Shown: piece by piece, positions 52,592 to 60,782 of the stretch
Layout: every line of letters starts with the position of its first letter
How positions within the stretch are numbered: position 1 is the stretch's first letter
Origin: Nitrospirota bacterium
Lineage (GTDB): Bacteria > Nitrospirota > Thermodesulfovibrionia > Thermodesulfovibrionales > UBA1546
Assembly: GCA_016195565.1 (NCBI GenBank)
Contig: JACPZK010000006.1
Span: 236,002 to 300,001 of the forward strand
DNA: 64,000 nt
Direction: 5' to 3'
Position numbers and translations under genes: made by a program
Notes under the pieces: generated by a model
Database searches by the model: none
The model's input: the letters and a program-made list of their open reading frames with translations, nothing else
Told to the model about the DNA's origin: nothing

Positions 52592-53824
52592 ATGCCGTTA
52601 AAGAACAAAAAGCAGGTCATTAGCTGGTGTCTTTTTGATTTTGCGAATTCAAGCTACTCCGCAGTAATAAGCGCAGTTATCTTCCCCGTCTATTTTGCAA
52701 ATTATATCGTAGGCAATGAATCAGGGCTTGGCGACCTGTGGTGGGGAAGAGCAGTTTCATTAAGCATGGCTGTTGTAGTTCTCACCTCACCTTTTCTCGG
52801 AGGCATTGCGGATTTCAGCGGCATAAGAAAAAGGCTTCTTTTCATATACACTCTGCTGTGCGTCTCTGCGGTCGCCTCTTTTTCTATGATTCAGAAGGGC
52901 ATGGTAATTGAGGGATTCCTCTTTGCTGTTCTTGCCAATATCGGTATGGAAGGAGGATTTGCATTTTACAATTCATTCCTTCCTGAGATAGCTGAAAAGG
53001 AATATCATGGAAGGGTATCTGCATGGGGATATGCTGTAGGCTATGCAGGCTCGATATTATCGCTTATTATTGCGCTTCCGCTCGTGAGCAAGGGACATTT
53101 TGATTTAACATGGCTCATGGTTGCGGTTTTTTTCTCTATTTTCTCTATACCTGCATTTTTATTCTTACCGCATGATATGAAAGGAGGACTGAGCATAACA
53201 CATTCATCCTCGAGAGGAATCCGATACACATGGAGCACGTTCAAAAAAATCTGGACGCAGAGGGAGTTGAGAAAATTTTTGTTATCCTATCTTATTTATG
53301 AGGACGGGGTAAACACGGTCATCGTTTTTTCGAGCATCTTTGCGGCAACCACGCTTGGATTCAATGCCCGGGATCTGATAATGCTCTACCTGCTTGTGCA
53401 GATAACAGCCCTTGCAGGAGCATTCATAATGGCAAAACCCATTGATCTCTGGGGACCCAAAAAAGTCGTGTCCATATCCTTGATGATGTGGGCTGGAGTC
53501 TCGATACTCGCTTATTTTGCACAGTTGAAATCCCAGTTCTTTGTAATAGCAGTTATAGCAGGCTTCGGGCTCGGCGCTGTTCAGGCAGCAACAAGGGCTT
53601 TCTTTACGCAATTTATTCCGCCTGAACATGAATCAGAATACTTCGGGGTATTTTCCATGGTAGGAAAATCTTCAGCTATATTCGGGCCGCTGCTGTTCGG
53701 ATACATATCATCCTCATTTGGAAGCCAGCGTCCTGCAATATTATCAGTGGCAGTATTTTTCATTGTGGGCCTTATAAGCCTTCATTTTGTAAAAGGCGGA
53801 GGGCCGAATGTCAGGGATATTTAA
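52592..53824 (+). CDS. MFS transporter, UMF1/Atg22 type
   Basis: 410 residues with 11-12 membrane segments. The start VISWCLFDFANSSYSAVISA, then FLGGIADFSGIRKR and NSFLPEIA, are typical of the UMF1 family related to yeast vacuolar Atg22 exporters. The substrate is not known; amino acid efflux is suggested for the fungal relatives. It starts 25 bases after fabD and converges with ymdB, the stop regions overlapping by 14 bases. Confidence 0.88.
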   Translation: MPLKNKKQVISWCLFDFANSSYSAVISAVIFPVYFANYIVGNESGLGDLWWGRAVSLSMAVVVLTSPFLGGIADFSGIRKRLLFIYTLLCVSAVASFSMIQKGMVIEGFLFAVLANIGMEGGFAFYNSFLPEIAEKEYHGRVSAWGYAVGYAGSILSLIIALPLVSKGHFDLTWLMVAVFFSIFSIPAFLFLPHDMKGGLSITHSSSRGIRYTWSTFKKIWTQRELRKFLLSYLIYEDGVNTVIVFSSIFAATTLGFNARDLIMLYLLVQITALAGAFIMAKPIDLWGPKKVVSISLMMWAGVSILAYFAQLKSQFFVIAVIAGFGLGAVQAATRAFFTQFIPPEHESEYFGVFSMVGKSSAIFGPLLFGYISSSFGSQRPAILSVAVFFIVGLISLHFVKGGGPNVRDI

Positions 53825-54593
53825 GCTGTAATCTCTGAATTGCGGTTGCTTTTCCGGTCTTTTCATCTATCTCTATAACTACTGCTGACAATATCCCTTC
53901 GCCCTTAGCCACTTCAAATTTCATAGGCATCTGAAGCAGAAACCGCTCTATAATCTGCTCTTTCTCAATCCCTATAACAGAAACCGCAGGCCCTGTCATT
54001 CCGACATCCGTAATATATGCGGTGCCGTTAGGAAGTATCTTTTCATCTGCAGTCTGCACATGCGTATGCGTGCCGATAACCGCGCTTACTTTACCGTCAA
54101 CAAAATAACCGAACGCTATCTTTTCCGAAGTTGCCTCTGCATGAAAGTCCACTATAATTATATCCGTGGATTCTCTTAGTTTCTTAATCTCTTCCTTGCC
54201 GGTCCTGAACGGACAGTCAAGGGCTGACATAAAAACCCTGCCTGAGATATTCAGCACTCCGACCTTTGTTCCGTTTGAAAGAGCATGCACTACGCTGCCG
54301 CATCCCGGCACACCAGGCGGATAGTTCACGGGCCTGAGTATTCTGTCTTCTTTTATAATGTAAGGAATAGAATCCTTTTTATCCCATATATGATTTCCGG
54401 TTGTAATGACATGAATACCGCAATTCAGTATCTCGCCGGCTGTTTTGTCTGTCACGCCAAAACCGCCGGCAATATTCTCACCGTTTGCAATTACAAAGTC
54501 TATTTTGTACCTGTCAACGATATTGGGCAGGAGTCCCTTGATGGTTGTCCTGCCGACCTTGCCGACTATATCGCCTATGAATAATATCTTCAT
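53811..54593 (-). CDS. YmdB-type metallophosphoesterase
   Basis: 260 residues. Metal-binding motifs are visible: GDIVGKVGR at the start, NGENIAGGFGVT, TTGNHIWDKK, VDFHAEATSEK and GTHTHVQTAD. YmdB-type phosphodiesterases hydrolyse 2',3'-cyclic nucleotides and influence biofilm and RNA turnover in Bacillus. It follows rny on the same strand, and the rny-ymdB pair is conserved in many bacteria. A 70-base 7-nt-period array lies in the gap between them. Confidence 0.92.
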   Translation of the reverse strand: MKILFIGDIVGKVGRTTIKGLLPNIVDRYKIDFVIANGENIAGGFGVTDKTAGEILNCGIHVITTGNHIWDKKDSIPYIIKEDRILRPVNYPPGVPGCGSVVHALSNGTKVGVLNISGRVFMSALDCPFRTGKEEIKKLRESTDIIIVDFHAEATSEKIAFGYFVDGKVSAVIGTHTHVQTADEKILPNGTAYITDVGMTGPAVSVIGIEKEQIIERFLLQMPMKFEVAKGEGILSAVVIEIDEKTGKATAIQRLQLKYP

Positions 54594-54600
54594 AATTAAA

Positions 54601-54670
54601 AGTTAAGAGTTAGAAGTTAAGAGTTAAGAGTTTTAATTTTGCATTTTTAACTTTCAACTTGTAACTTGTT
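54601..54670. repeat. Heptamer array between rny and ymdB
   Basis: Ten consecutive 7-base units in exact register, starting with AGTTAAG and ending with ACTTGTT; the motif changes to its complement half-way, giving a loose inverted arrangement. Confidence 0.85.
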
Positions 54671-56234
54671 ATTTCGCGTATTCCACATACCTGGATTCTC
54701 TTATAACAGTAACCTTTATCTGTCCCGGATACGTCATCTCGGATTCTATCTTCTTTGCCAGATCCTTGGACATTACCGCTGACATGTCATCAGTCATATC
54801 TTCTGGCCTTACAATTATTCTTATCTCCCTGCCGGCCTGTATTGCATAGCATTTCTCCACACCTTTATACGACATGGCCATTTTTTCAAGATTCTCAAGC
54901 CGCTTCAGATAATTCTCTATGCTTTCTCTTCTGACGCCCGGCCTTGCAGCGGAAAGCGCATCAGCAGCGGCAACCAGCGCCGCTTCTGCTGTTATGGGGT
55001 CACCCTCTCCGTGGTGAACCATTATTGCATTTACCACCTTCGGATTTTCACCGTGTTTTTTTGCAATGTTTGCCCCAATTTCCTGATGCGAACCCTCAAC
55101 CTCATGGTCCACTGCCTTGCCTATATCATGTAGAAGTCCTGCCCTTTTGGCAAGCTTGACGTCAATGCCGAGTTCGCCTGCCATCATGCCTGCAAGATAC
55201 GCCACCTCTTTTGAATGCTGAAGCACAGGCTGTCCGTATGAGGTCCTATATTTGAGTCTGCCGAGAAGTTTTATTATCTCAGGATGTATCCCTGAAAGCC
55301 CGATATCAAAAACTGCCTTTTCTCCTTCTTCCCTTATTTTTGCATCTACCTCTTTCTTAACCTTTTCAACAACCTCCTCTATTCTCGTCGGATGTATCCT
55401 GCCGTCCGCAATAAGCCTCTCAAGTGAAATCCTCGCAATCTCTCTCCTTACAGGGTCAAAAGCCGAGAGAGTTACAAGCTCAGGAGTATCATCAACAAGC
55501 AGGTCCACGCCTGTAGCCGCCTCAAGCGCGCGGATATTCCTGCCTTCTCTTCCTATTATCCTGCCCTTCATTTCGTCATTCGGAAGGCTTACTGCCGATG
55601 CTGTGGCATCTGCAACATACTCACTCGCATATCTCTGTATGGCAAAGCTTATTGTTTCCTTGGCTTTTTTCTCGGCTGTTTCTTTCACCTCATCTTCTAT
55701 AGCCTTTGCAAGTTTTGCCGCCTCAAAACGGGATTCCTCTTCCACCCTCTTAAACAGTTCTGCCTTTGCCTCCTCAGAACTTGTTCCTGAGATTCTTTCA
55801 AGCTGAAGAGTCTGCTCCTTTAACATCTGATTGTATCGGTTATCTTTCTCCTGTATGGCCCGCTCTTTTGAGGCGTATTCTTTTTCCCTTCTTGTAAGGT
55901 CATGTTCCCTTTTATCTATCTGGTCAAACTTGCGGTCTAATGTCTCCTCTTTCTGCCTGAGCCTTTTATCAAGCTGGGTTAACTCAAAACGCCTCTCTTT
56001 CAGGTCTTTCTCTGCCTCCGCCTTAGCCTGATAGACAATGTCCTTTGCCTCAAGAGATGCCTCCTTTTTTCTGGTCTCTGCTTCTTTTTTTGCCTCTTCA
56101 AACAGTTTTATTTTTTCTTTCTCAATATCTAATTGCCGCGGCTTCAGAGAGCTTCTATATATAAAGCTCATAATCACTCCAACACCAACACCGACGCCGA
56201 CAGCAATTAACACTAGATATGCTGTATCAATCAT
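54669..56234 (-). CDS. rny: Ribonuclease Y
   Basis: 521 residues. One N-terminal membrane segment (about 5-26), a long charged coiled coil (about 30-200), a KH domain with [13 protein letters not shown], and an HD domain with [12 protein letters not shown] and [14 protein letters not shown] (metal ligands). RNase Y starts mRNA decay from the membrane. Length and order match the Bacillus enzyme. The 5' leader upstream is long and structured (see 56640-56800). Confidence 0.95.
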   Translation of the reverse strand: MIDTAYLVLIAVGVGVGVGVIMSFIYRSSLKPRQLDIEKEKIKLFEEAKKEAETRKKEASLEAKDIVYQAKAEAEKDLKERRFELTQLDKRLRQKEETLDRKFDQIDKREHDLTRREKEYASKERAIQEKDNRYNQMLKEQTLQLERISGTSSEEAKAELFKRVEEESRFEAAKLAKAIEDEVKETAEKKAKETISFAIQRYASEYVADATASAVSLPNDEMKGRIIGREGRNIRALEAATGVDLLVDDTPELVTLSAFDPVRREIARISLERLIADGRIHPTRIEEVVEKVKKEVDAKIREEGEKAVFDIGLSGIHPEIIKLLGRLKYRTSYGQPVLQHSKEVAYLAGMMAGELGIDVKLAKRAGLLHDIGKAVDHEVEGSHQEIGANIAKKHGENPKVVNAIMVHHGEGDPITAEAALVAAADALSAARPGVRRESIENYLKRLENLEKMAMSYKGVEKCYAIQAGREIRIIVRPEDMTDDMSAVMSKDLAKKIESEMTYPGQIKVTVIRESRYVEYAK

Positions 56235-56639
56235 TGGATACTATCCTCCTTTTCACTCTATATTTAACGCAAAAATACGGTATCAATAAATACCGCATGC
56301 GTGCTCACTCATTGGGTACAAGTTAAAAAGGTTTTTGCGCAACAACAAAAATCTGTTCTTACGCGTTTCAGGCAGGAGATATAGGTTTAAGTGTTTCTGT
56401 TAAGGAGTAAGCGGGAATATATGCCCGGCATGTATTTTACAGGCATACTTTATTATACGGCTCAATAAGCCGAGCCAACAATCAAACCCTTTATTTATAT
56501 TTTCCCTCAGAAACATAAATTCCACTTTAAACGCCTGCCCAGCCTTTCTAACTAAGCGAAAGGAAACAAAAGTTTCACCTTTCAAAGGTAAAATAAACCC
56601 ACCCTGCCGTGCAAATAAATAATCAGATCCGCCCATAAA
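56235..56639. other. Long gap upstream of rny
   Basis: About 400 bases between the rny start and the structured region. An open frame of 78 codons at 56400-56636 lacks a good ribosome-binding site and family match and is not called. This could be an untranslated leader of rny. Confidence 0.4.
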
Positions 56640-56800
56640 TATAGGTGGGTGTCTTGAAGGAGACTTCAGGCTTTCTCATTATTAATGAGACATGCACACC
56701 GTCCTCCTTACTCAGACTCCCTAAAGATCTAATTTGCCGGATCAACTTTTTCATCTGTCACCAACAGGGCAGGTAGCCCTATCACCCCTTCTATTTATTT
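56640..56800 (-). ncRNA. Candidate structured RNA (6S-like or rny leader)
   Basis: On the minus strand a TATAAA box (56803-56808) precedes GAAGGGGTGA. GGGTG near the 5' end can pair with CACCC near 56647; within it AAGGAG-GAC pairs with GTCTCCTT, enclosing the perfect hairpin TCTCATT-AAT-AATGAGA, and AGGGC-TACCT-GCCCT forms a second hairpin. 6S RNA often lies upstream of rny-ymdB or zapA in related groups, but I cannot confirm the family. It could equally be a riboswitch or plain leader. Confidence 0.35.
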
Positions 56801-56903
56801 TATAACAAAAGCAGCGCATTTAAGCAAGAAAAAATCTTTCCCATGAGCACTTTTTAGCTTGTATTAAAAATATTTTTTGAATAGACTATTGCGATAACTA
56901 AAA

Positions 56904-57614
56904 ATGGCTATGACAGGAACAATCTTAGCAGGCGGAGAGAACCGGAGGATCCCATTGCTGAAGGGACACATTGAAGTCAATGGGAAAAAAATAATTGATT
57001 CCAGTGTCAATCTGATGAGAAACTTATTCGGAAGGGCAGTTATAAGCACAAATACACCGGAACTTTATTTTTACTGCGGGGCTCCGATGATAGGAGACAT
57101 TATCAATCAAAGGGGGCCGCTCACCGGCATCTTCTCTGTCCTGTCAAACATAAAGGATGATGCGATATTCGTAGTCGCCTGTGATATGCCTTTCCTAAGC
57201 GAAAAACTAATCAGGTATATGGTTGAAAGATTTAATACAGAATACAGAATACAGAACACAATCCCCCCCACCCACCCCTCCCCATCGAGGGGGGAGGGCA
57301 AGGGAGGGGGTGAACGTCTGGACTCTGGACCCTGGACTCTGGACTCTGAGCAGAGGTATGATGCTGCGATACCTGTATTTGAAGGGAAGCCGCAGCCTCT
57401 TTTCGGGATCTATTCAAAAAATATTCTCGGCATCATTGAAGAAAGACTTAATAAAGGACTAAAGAAACTTAAGGATATGTTGACAGAGATTAACGTCTTA
57501 TATATAAAAGAGGAAGAGGTAAGGCAGATAGACCCTGAAGGCAGGTCCTTTCTGAATATCAATACAATGGAAGACTTAGAGAAAGTTAGAGGAGGTAATA
57601 TATGTTTGGTTTAG
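56904..57614 (+). CDS. mobA: Molybdenum cofactor guanylyltransferase with repeat insertion
   Basis: 236 residues. The start [13 protein letters not shown], the GPLTGI segment and VACDMPFLS are the MobA motifs for GTP and molybdopterin binding; MobA makes the guanine dinucleotide form of the cofactor. Residues about 112-150 are a foreign-looking stretch rich in Pro, Ser, Gly and Thr, encoded by three stacked repeats (57234-57353). Conserved sequence resumes at [16 protein letters not shown], so the insertion keeps the frame. Its effect on activity is unknown. It is relevant to the tungstate/molybdate importer at the left edge. Confidence 0.88.
   Translation: MAMTGTILAGGENRRIPLLKGHIEVNGKKIIDSSVNLMRNLFGRAVISTNTPELYFYCGAPMIGDIINQRGPLTGIFSVLSNIKDDAIFVVACDMPFLSEKLIRYMVERFNTEYRIQNTIPPTHPSPSRGEGKGGGERLDSGPWTLDSEQRYDAAIPVFEGKPQPLFGIYSKNILGIIEERLNKGLKKLKDMLTEINVLYIKEEEVRQIDPEGRSFLNINTMEDLEKVRGGNICLV
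57234..57353 (+). repeat. Composite repeat insertion inside mobA
   Basis: Three parts: heptamers of AATACAG (57234-57261), a C-rich/G-rich hairpin (about 57263-57310, CCCTCCCC...GGGGGGAGGG), and heptamers of TGGACTC (57319-57353). Each type is of the kind normally intergenic. Confidence 0.85.
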
Positions 57615-57817
57615 GGATGCAAGAGCTGATCATTATACTGGTAATCGTAATTGTCCTTTTTGGAGCCAAGCGGCTGCCGGAACTCGCAGGCGGTATTGGA
57701 AAAGCCATAAAAAATTTCAAGAAATCAATGTCAGAGCCTGACGAGATAGACGTCACACCAAAAAAACCAACTGAAGAAGACAAAGAAAAGAAAGAAAAAA
57801 CAGAAGAGGAGAAATAA
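57602..57817 (+). CDS. tatA: TatA-type twin-arginine translocase protein
   Basis: 71 residues: one N-terminal membrane helix ([20 protein letters not shown]), the conserved [22 protein letters not shown] amphipathic region in two parts, and an acidic/Lys-rich tail. TatA forms the pore that exports folded proteins, including molybdenum and tungsten enzymes, which suits the neighbouring mobA. AGAGGAGG precedes the ATG, and the gene overlaps the mobA end by 13 bases. Confidence 0.93.
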   Translation: MFGLGMQELIIILVIVIVLFGAKRLPELAGGIGKAIKNFKKSMSEPDEIDVTPKKPTEEDKEKKEKTEEEK

Positions 57818-57853
57818 TGAGTTATAACCTGACATATATAACGCTGCATTAAG

Positions 57854-57937
57854 TTGTCATTGCGAGCGATAGCGAAGCAATCTAAAAGCCTTAGGTTATC
57901 AAGAGATTGCTTTGTCGTTACACTCCTCGCAATGACA
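57854..57937. repeat. Family A intergenic palindromic repeat
   Basis: TTGTCATTGCGAGCGATAGC at the left and CTCCTCGCAATGACA at the right; between tatA and alr. Confidence 0.85.
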
Positions 57938-57984
57938 GTACGGATGTCTCTTTATTTATGCAAGGCTATAAAGTGGTTTAGAGT

Positions 57985-59115
57985 ATGGAAAGAGGACCAA
58001 TAGCAGAGATAGACTTCAGCGCTATCGCACATAATTTTAAAACAGCAAAAAAGATAACAGGAACCGGAACAGTCATAGCTGTTGTAAAGGCAGACGGCTA
58101 TGGCCACGGCGCTGTTGAAGTTTCCCGCCGGCTTGTCAAAGAAGGGGCTTCGTATCTTGCGGTGGCATACACATCAGAAGCCATAGCCCTGAGACGTGCA
58201 GGCATTAAAGCTCCGATAATTATACTTTTTGATAAAAATAATATAGAAGACTATTTTAAATACAACCTGATACCTGTGGTCCATGACGTTAAAACAGCGC
58301 AAAGATTCTCTAAAGAAGCAAAGGCAGGAAAACATAATATCAATCTGCACATAAAAGTGGATACAGGCATGGGAAGGCTCGGTTTTAACATGGAGGACGT
58401 AGAAAAAGAGATGAGCGCAATAGGCAAAATGAATTTCATATCGGTCAGAGGGCTTATGAGCCATTTTTCCGATGCCGACCTTTCTGACAGGTCATACGCC
58501 TTAATGCAGGTTGAGAGATTTAACAAAGCAAAGAGCATCCTCAGTAAAAAGGGCATCAAACGGATTCTTTGCCATATGGCTAACAGCGCCGCTGTCATGA
58601 CCCTTCCCGAATCGTACTTTGATGCCGTCAGACCCGGATTGATGCTCTATGGCTATTCGCCGATACAGTCGTCAGTCAAAAACTCTGAACTCAAAACTCT
58701 CAACTCTAAACTCATTCCATCCATGACTGTTAAGACAAATATTCTCTCTATAAGAAGATTTAAAAAAGGAACGCCTGTAAGCTATGGAAGGACCTTTATT
58801 ACAGCAAGGGAAAGCCTTATAGCGGTACTGCCGGTTGGTTATGCTGATGGATATCCGAGAGTTCTGTCAAATAATGCGGATGTTATTATCAGAGGGAAAC
58901 GCGCCCCTGTAGCCGGCAGGATATGCATGGACACTACGATGGCGGATGTTACGGAAATCGGGGATGTCTCTGAAGGAGATGAGGTTGTTCTGCTTGGCAG
59001 ACATAAAAATACTGCCGTTACAGCATTTGAACTTGCAGAAAGGGCAAGAACAATTCCATATGAAATCCTGACCTCTCTGGGTAATAAATCGCGACGGGTA
59101 TACATTAATGGCTAA
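57985..59115 (+). CDS. alr: Alanine racemase
   Basis: 376 residues. The PLP lysine is in AVVKADGYGHGA, the catalytic Tyr in SYGRTF, and RICMDTTMADVT completes the active site. It supplies D-alanine for peptidoglycan. Residues about 232-245 (SVKNSELKTLNSKL) are encoded by a 7-nt-period array and sit where the family has a shorter surface loop between domains. It overlaps mlaE by 8 bases. Confidence 0.95.
   Translation: MERGPIAEIDFSAIAHNFKTAKKITGTGTVIAVVKADGYGHGAVEVSRRLVKEGASYLAVAYTSEAIALRRAGIKAPIIILFDKNNIEDYFKYNLIPVVHDVKTAQRFSKEAKAGKHNINLHIKVDTGMGRLGFNMEDVEKEMSAIGKMNFISVRGLMSHFSDADLSDRSYALMQVERFNKAKSILSKKGIKRILCHMANSAAVMTLPESYFDAVRPGLMLYGYSPIQSSVKNSELKTLNSKLIPSMTVKTNILSIRRFKKGTPVSYGRTFITARESLIAVLPVGYADGYPRVLSNNADVIIRGKRAPVAGRICMDTTMADVTEIGDVSEGDEVVLLGRHKNTAVTAFELAERARTIPYEILTSLGNKSRRVYING
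58681..58715 (+). repeat. Heptamer array inside alr
   Basis: Five consecutive 7-base units, AACTCTG and close variants, in exact register. Confidence 0.85.
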
Positions 59116-59914
59116 TATTCTGCTTAAACCTGTTGAATTGTTAGGGCGTTCAGTCACGATGTCCTGGCGCACTTTTGTGTTATTTACTGCAGAACTCGGG
59201 AGTATCATGCTCTTTCTGTGTTCTGCAATAAAACAGCTTGTGTTGCCGCCATTTGAACTTAAAAACACATTCAAGCAGGTAGTTGAGATTGGGATTAAAT
59301 CCCTGCCTGTCGTGCTTATCACAGCGGTATTTACAGGCATGGTCCTTGCGCTTCAGAGCTACACGGGATTTAAGAGATTCAATGCCGAAGTAATGGTTGG
59401 AACAGTCGTCGCCCTTTCTATCACACGCGAACTCGGGCCTGTACTTACAGGACTGATAGTTGCAGGAAGGGCTGGCGCCGCCATGGCCGCAGAGCTTGGC
59501 ACAATGCGCGTGACAGAACAGATAGATGCCCTCGAAACATTAGCCACAAACCCTGTGAAGTATCTGGTTGTGCCGAGGTTTATTGCAGGCATAATCATAC
59601 TTCCTTCTCTGACAGTTGTAGCTGACATCATAGGAATTATTGGAGGATTCTTTGTTACAGTGAATGTCTTAGGCGCTAATTCATCGGTCTACTGGAGAAG
59701 GACATGGGATTACCTTGAAACAAGCGACATATACAACGGCCTTATTAAAGCGTGTTTTTTTGGCGCATCCATTGCTATAATAAGCTGCTATAAGGGTTTT
59801 TATACCTCAGGAGGCGCTGAAGGCGTTGGAAAGGCTACAACAGGAGCTGTGGTCTTGTCATCAATGACCATATTAATTTCCGACTACTTTTTATCGGCAT
59901 GGCTGTTTAAATGA
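59108..59914 (+). CDS. mlaE: MlaE-type lipid ABC transporter permease
   Basis: 268 residues, about five or six membrane segments. The conserved SITRELGPVLTGLIVAGRAGAA and AAELGTMRVTEQIDALE, together with the FGASIAIISCYKG segment, mark the MlaE/YrbE family. With MlaF and MlaD it moves phospholipids between the two membranes of Gram-negative cells. A family A repeat separates it from mlaF. Confidence 0.94.
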   Translation: MANILLKPVELLGRSVTMSWRTFVLFTAELGSIMLFLCSAIKQLVLPPFELKNTFKQVVEIGIKSLPVVLITAVFTGMVLALQSYTGFKRFNAEVMVGTVVALSITRELGPVLTGLIVAGRAGAAMAAELGTMRVTEQIDALETLATNPVKYLVVPRFIAGIIILPSLTVVADIIGIIGGFFVTVNVLGANSSVYWRRTWDYLETSDIYNGLIKACFFGASIAIISCYKGFYTSGGAEGVGKATTGAVVLSSMTILISDYFLSAWLFK

Positions 59915-59920
59915 TAAATA

Positions 59921-60004
59921 AGATTGCTTCGTCGTCCCGACAAATCGGGACTCCTCGCAATGACACCTTCACTATTTGTCATTGCGAGCGAAGCGAAGCA
60001 ATCT
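59921..60004. repeat. Family A intergenic palindromic repeat within the mla operon
   Basis: A right half (AGATTGCTTCGTCG to CGCAATGACA) is followed by a left half (TTGTCATTGCGAGCGAAGCG), so two partial copies are joined. It splits mlaE from mlaF. Confidence 0.85.
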
Positions 60005-60023
60005 CAGTTAAATTTGGAACTGA

Positions 60024-60782
60024 ATGATAGAGATTGTAGATTTGTATAAGGCTTTTGGCAGAAACCATGTGCTCAGAGGCGCAAACCTCAAAATTGAGAA
60101 GGGCGAAAGCATGGTGGTAATAGGAGGAAGCGGTTCGGGAAAGAGTGTTCTTATAAAACATATTATAGGCACGCTTAAGCCTGACAGCGGCTCTATATTG
60201 ATAGACGGAGTTGATATTGCAAAACTCAGCGAAAATGAACTATATGAGACAAGGAAAAGATTCGGCATGCTTTTTCAGATGGCAGCCTTGTTTGATTCAA
60301 TGAAAGTATGGGAAAATGTAGCGTTCGCTTTAATGAGGCACGGTAAATTGAAAGAGAAAGACGCAAAAGAAATAGCAAGCGAAAAACTGAGAATGGTCGG
60401 TTTGATAGGAGTTGAGGACCTTATGCCTTCTGAACTTTCAGGAGGAATGAAAAAAAGGGTCGGACTTGCAAGGGCAATAGCCCACTCTCCTGAAATACTC
60501 CTGTACGACGAGCCTACCACAGGGCTTGACCCAATAATGGCTGACGCAATAAATGACCTTATAATAGAGATGAAACAGAAACTTTCGGTCACATCAGTGG
60601 CTATAACGCATGACATGCACAGCGCATACAAGATTGCAGACAGGATTGCAATGCTCTATGAAGGCAGAATAATTGCCACCGGCACACCGGATGAAATAAA
60701 AAACACAGACAATGCAACAGTAAGGCAGTTTATAACCGGAAGCGCAGTCGGCCCAATAAAGATAGAAGGAGTAACTGCATGA
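60024..60782 (+). CDS. mlaF: MlaF-type lipid ABC transporter ATPase
   Basis: 252 residues. Walker A GGSGSGKSV, signature LSGGMKKRVGLARA and Walker B LLYDEPTTGLDP are intact. It powers the MlaE permease. It overlaps the next gene (mlaD) by 4 bases. The ATG follows the family A repeat by 20 bases, with only a weak Shine-Dalgarno. Confidence 0.95.
   Translation: MIEIVDLYKAFGRNHVLRGANLKIEKGESMVVIGGSGSGKSVLIKHIIGTLKPDSGSILIDGVDIAKLSENELYETRKRFGMLFQMAALFDSMKVWENVAFALMRHGKLKEKDAKEIASEKLRMVGLIGVEDLMPSELSGGMKKRVGLARAIAHSPEILLYDEPTTGLDPIMADAINDLIIEMKQKLSVTSVAITHDMHSAYKIADRIAMLYEGRIIATGTPDEIKNTDNATVRQFITGSAVGPIKIEGVTA

Noticed and set aside
55252..55806. 184-codon plus-strand open frame
   Set aside because: Antisense to the rny coiled coil and KH region; no initiation signal.
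56400..56636. 78-codon open frame upstream of rny
   Set aside because: No Shine-Dalgarno, no recognisable family, and its start adjoins the structured region.
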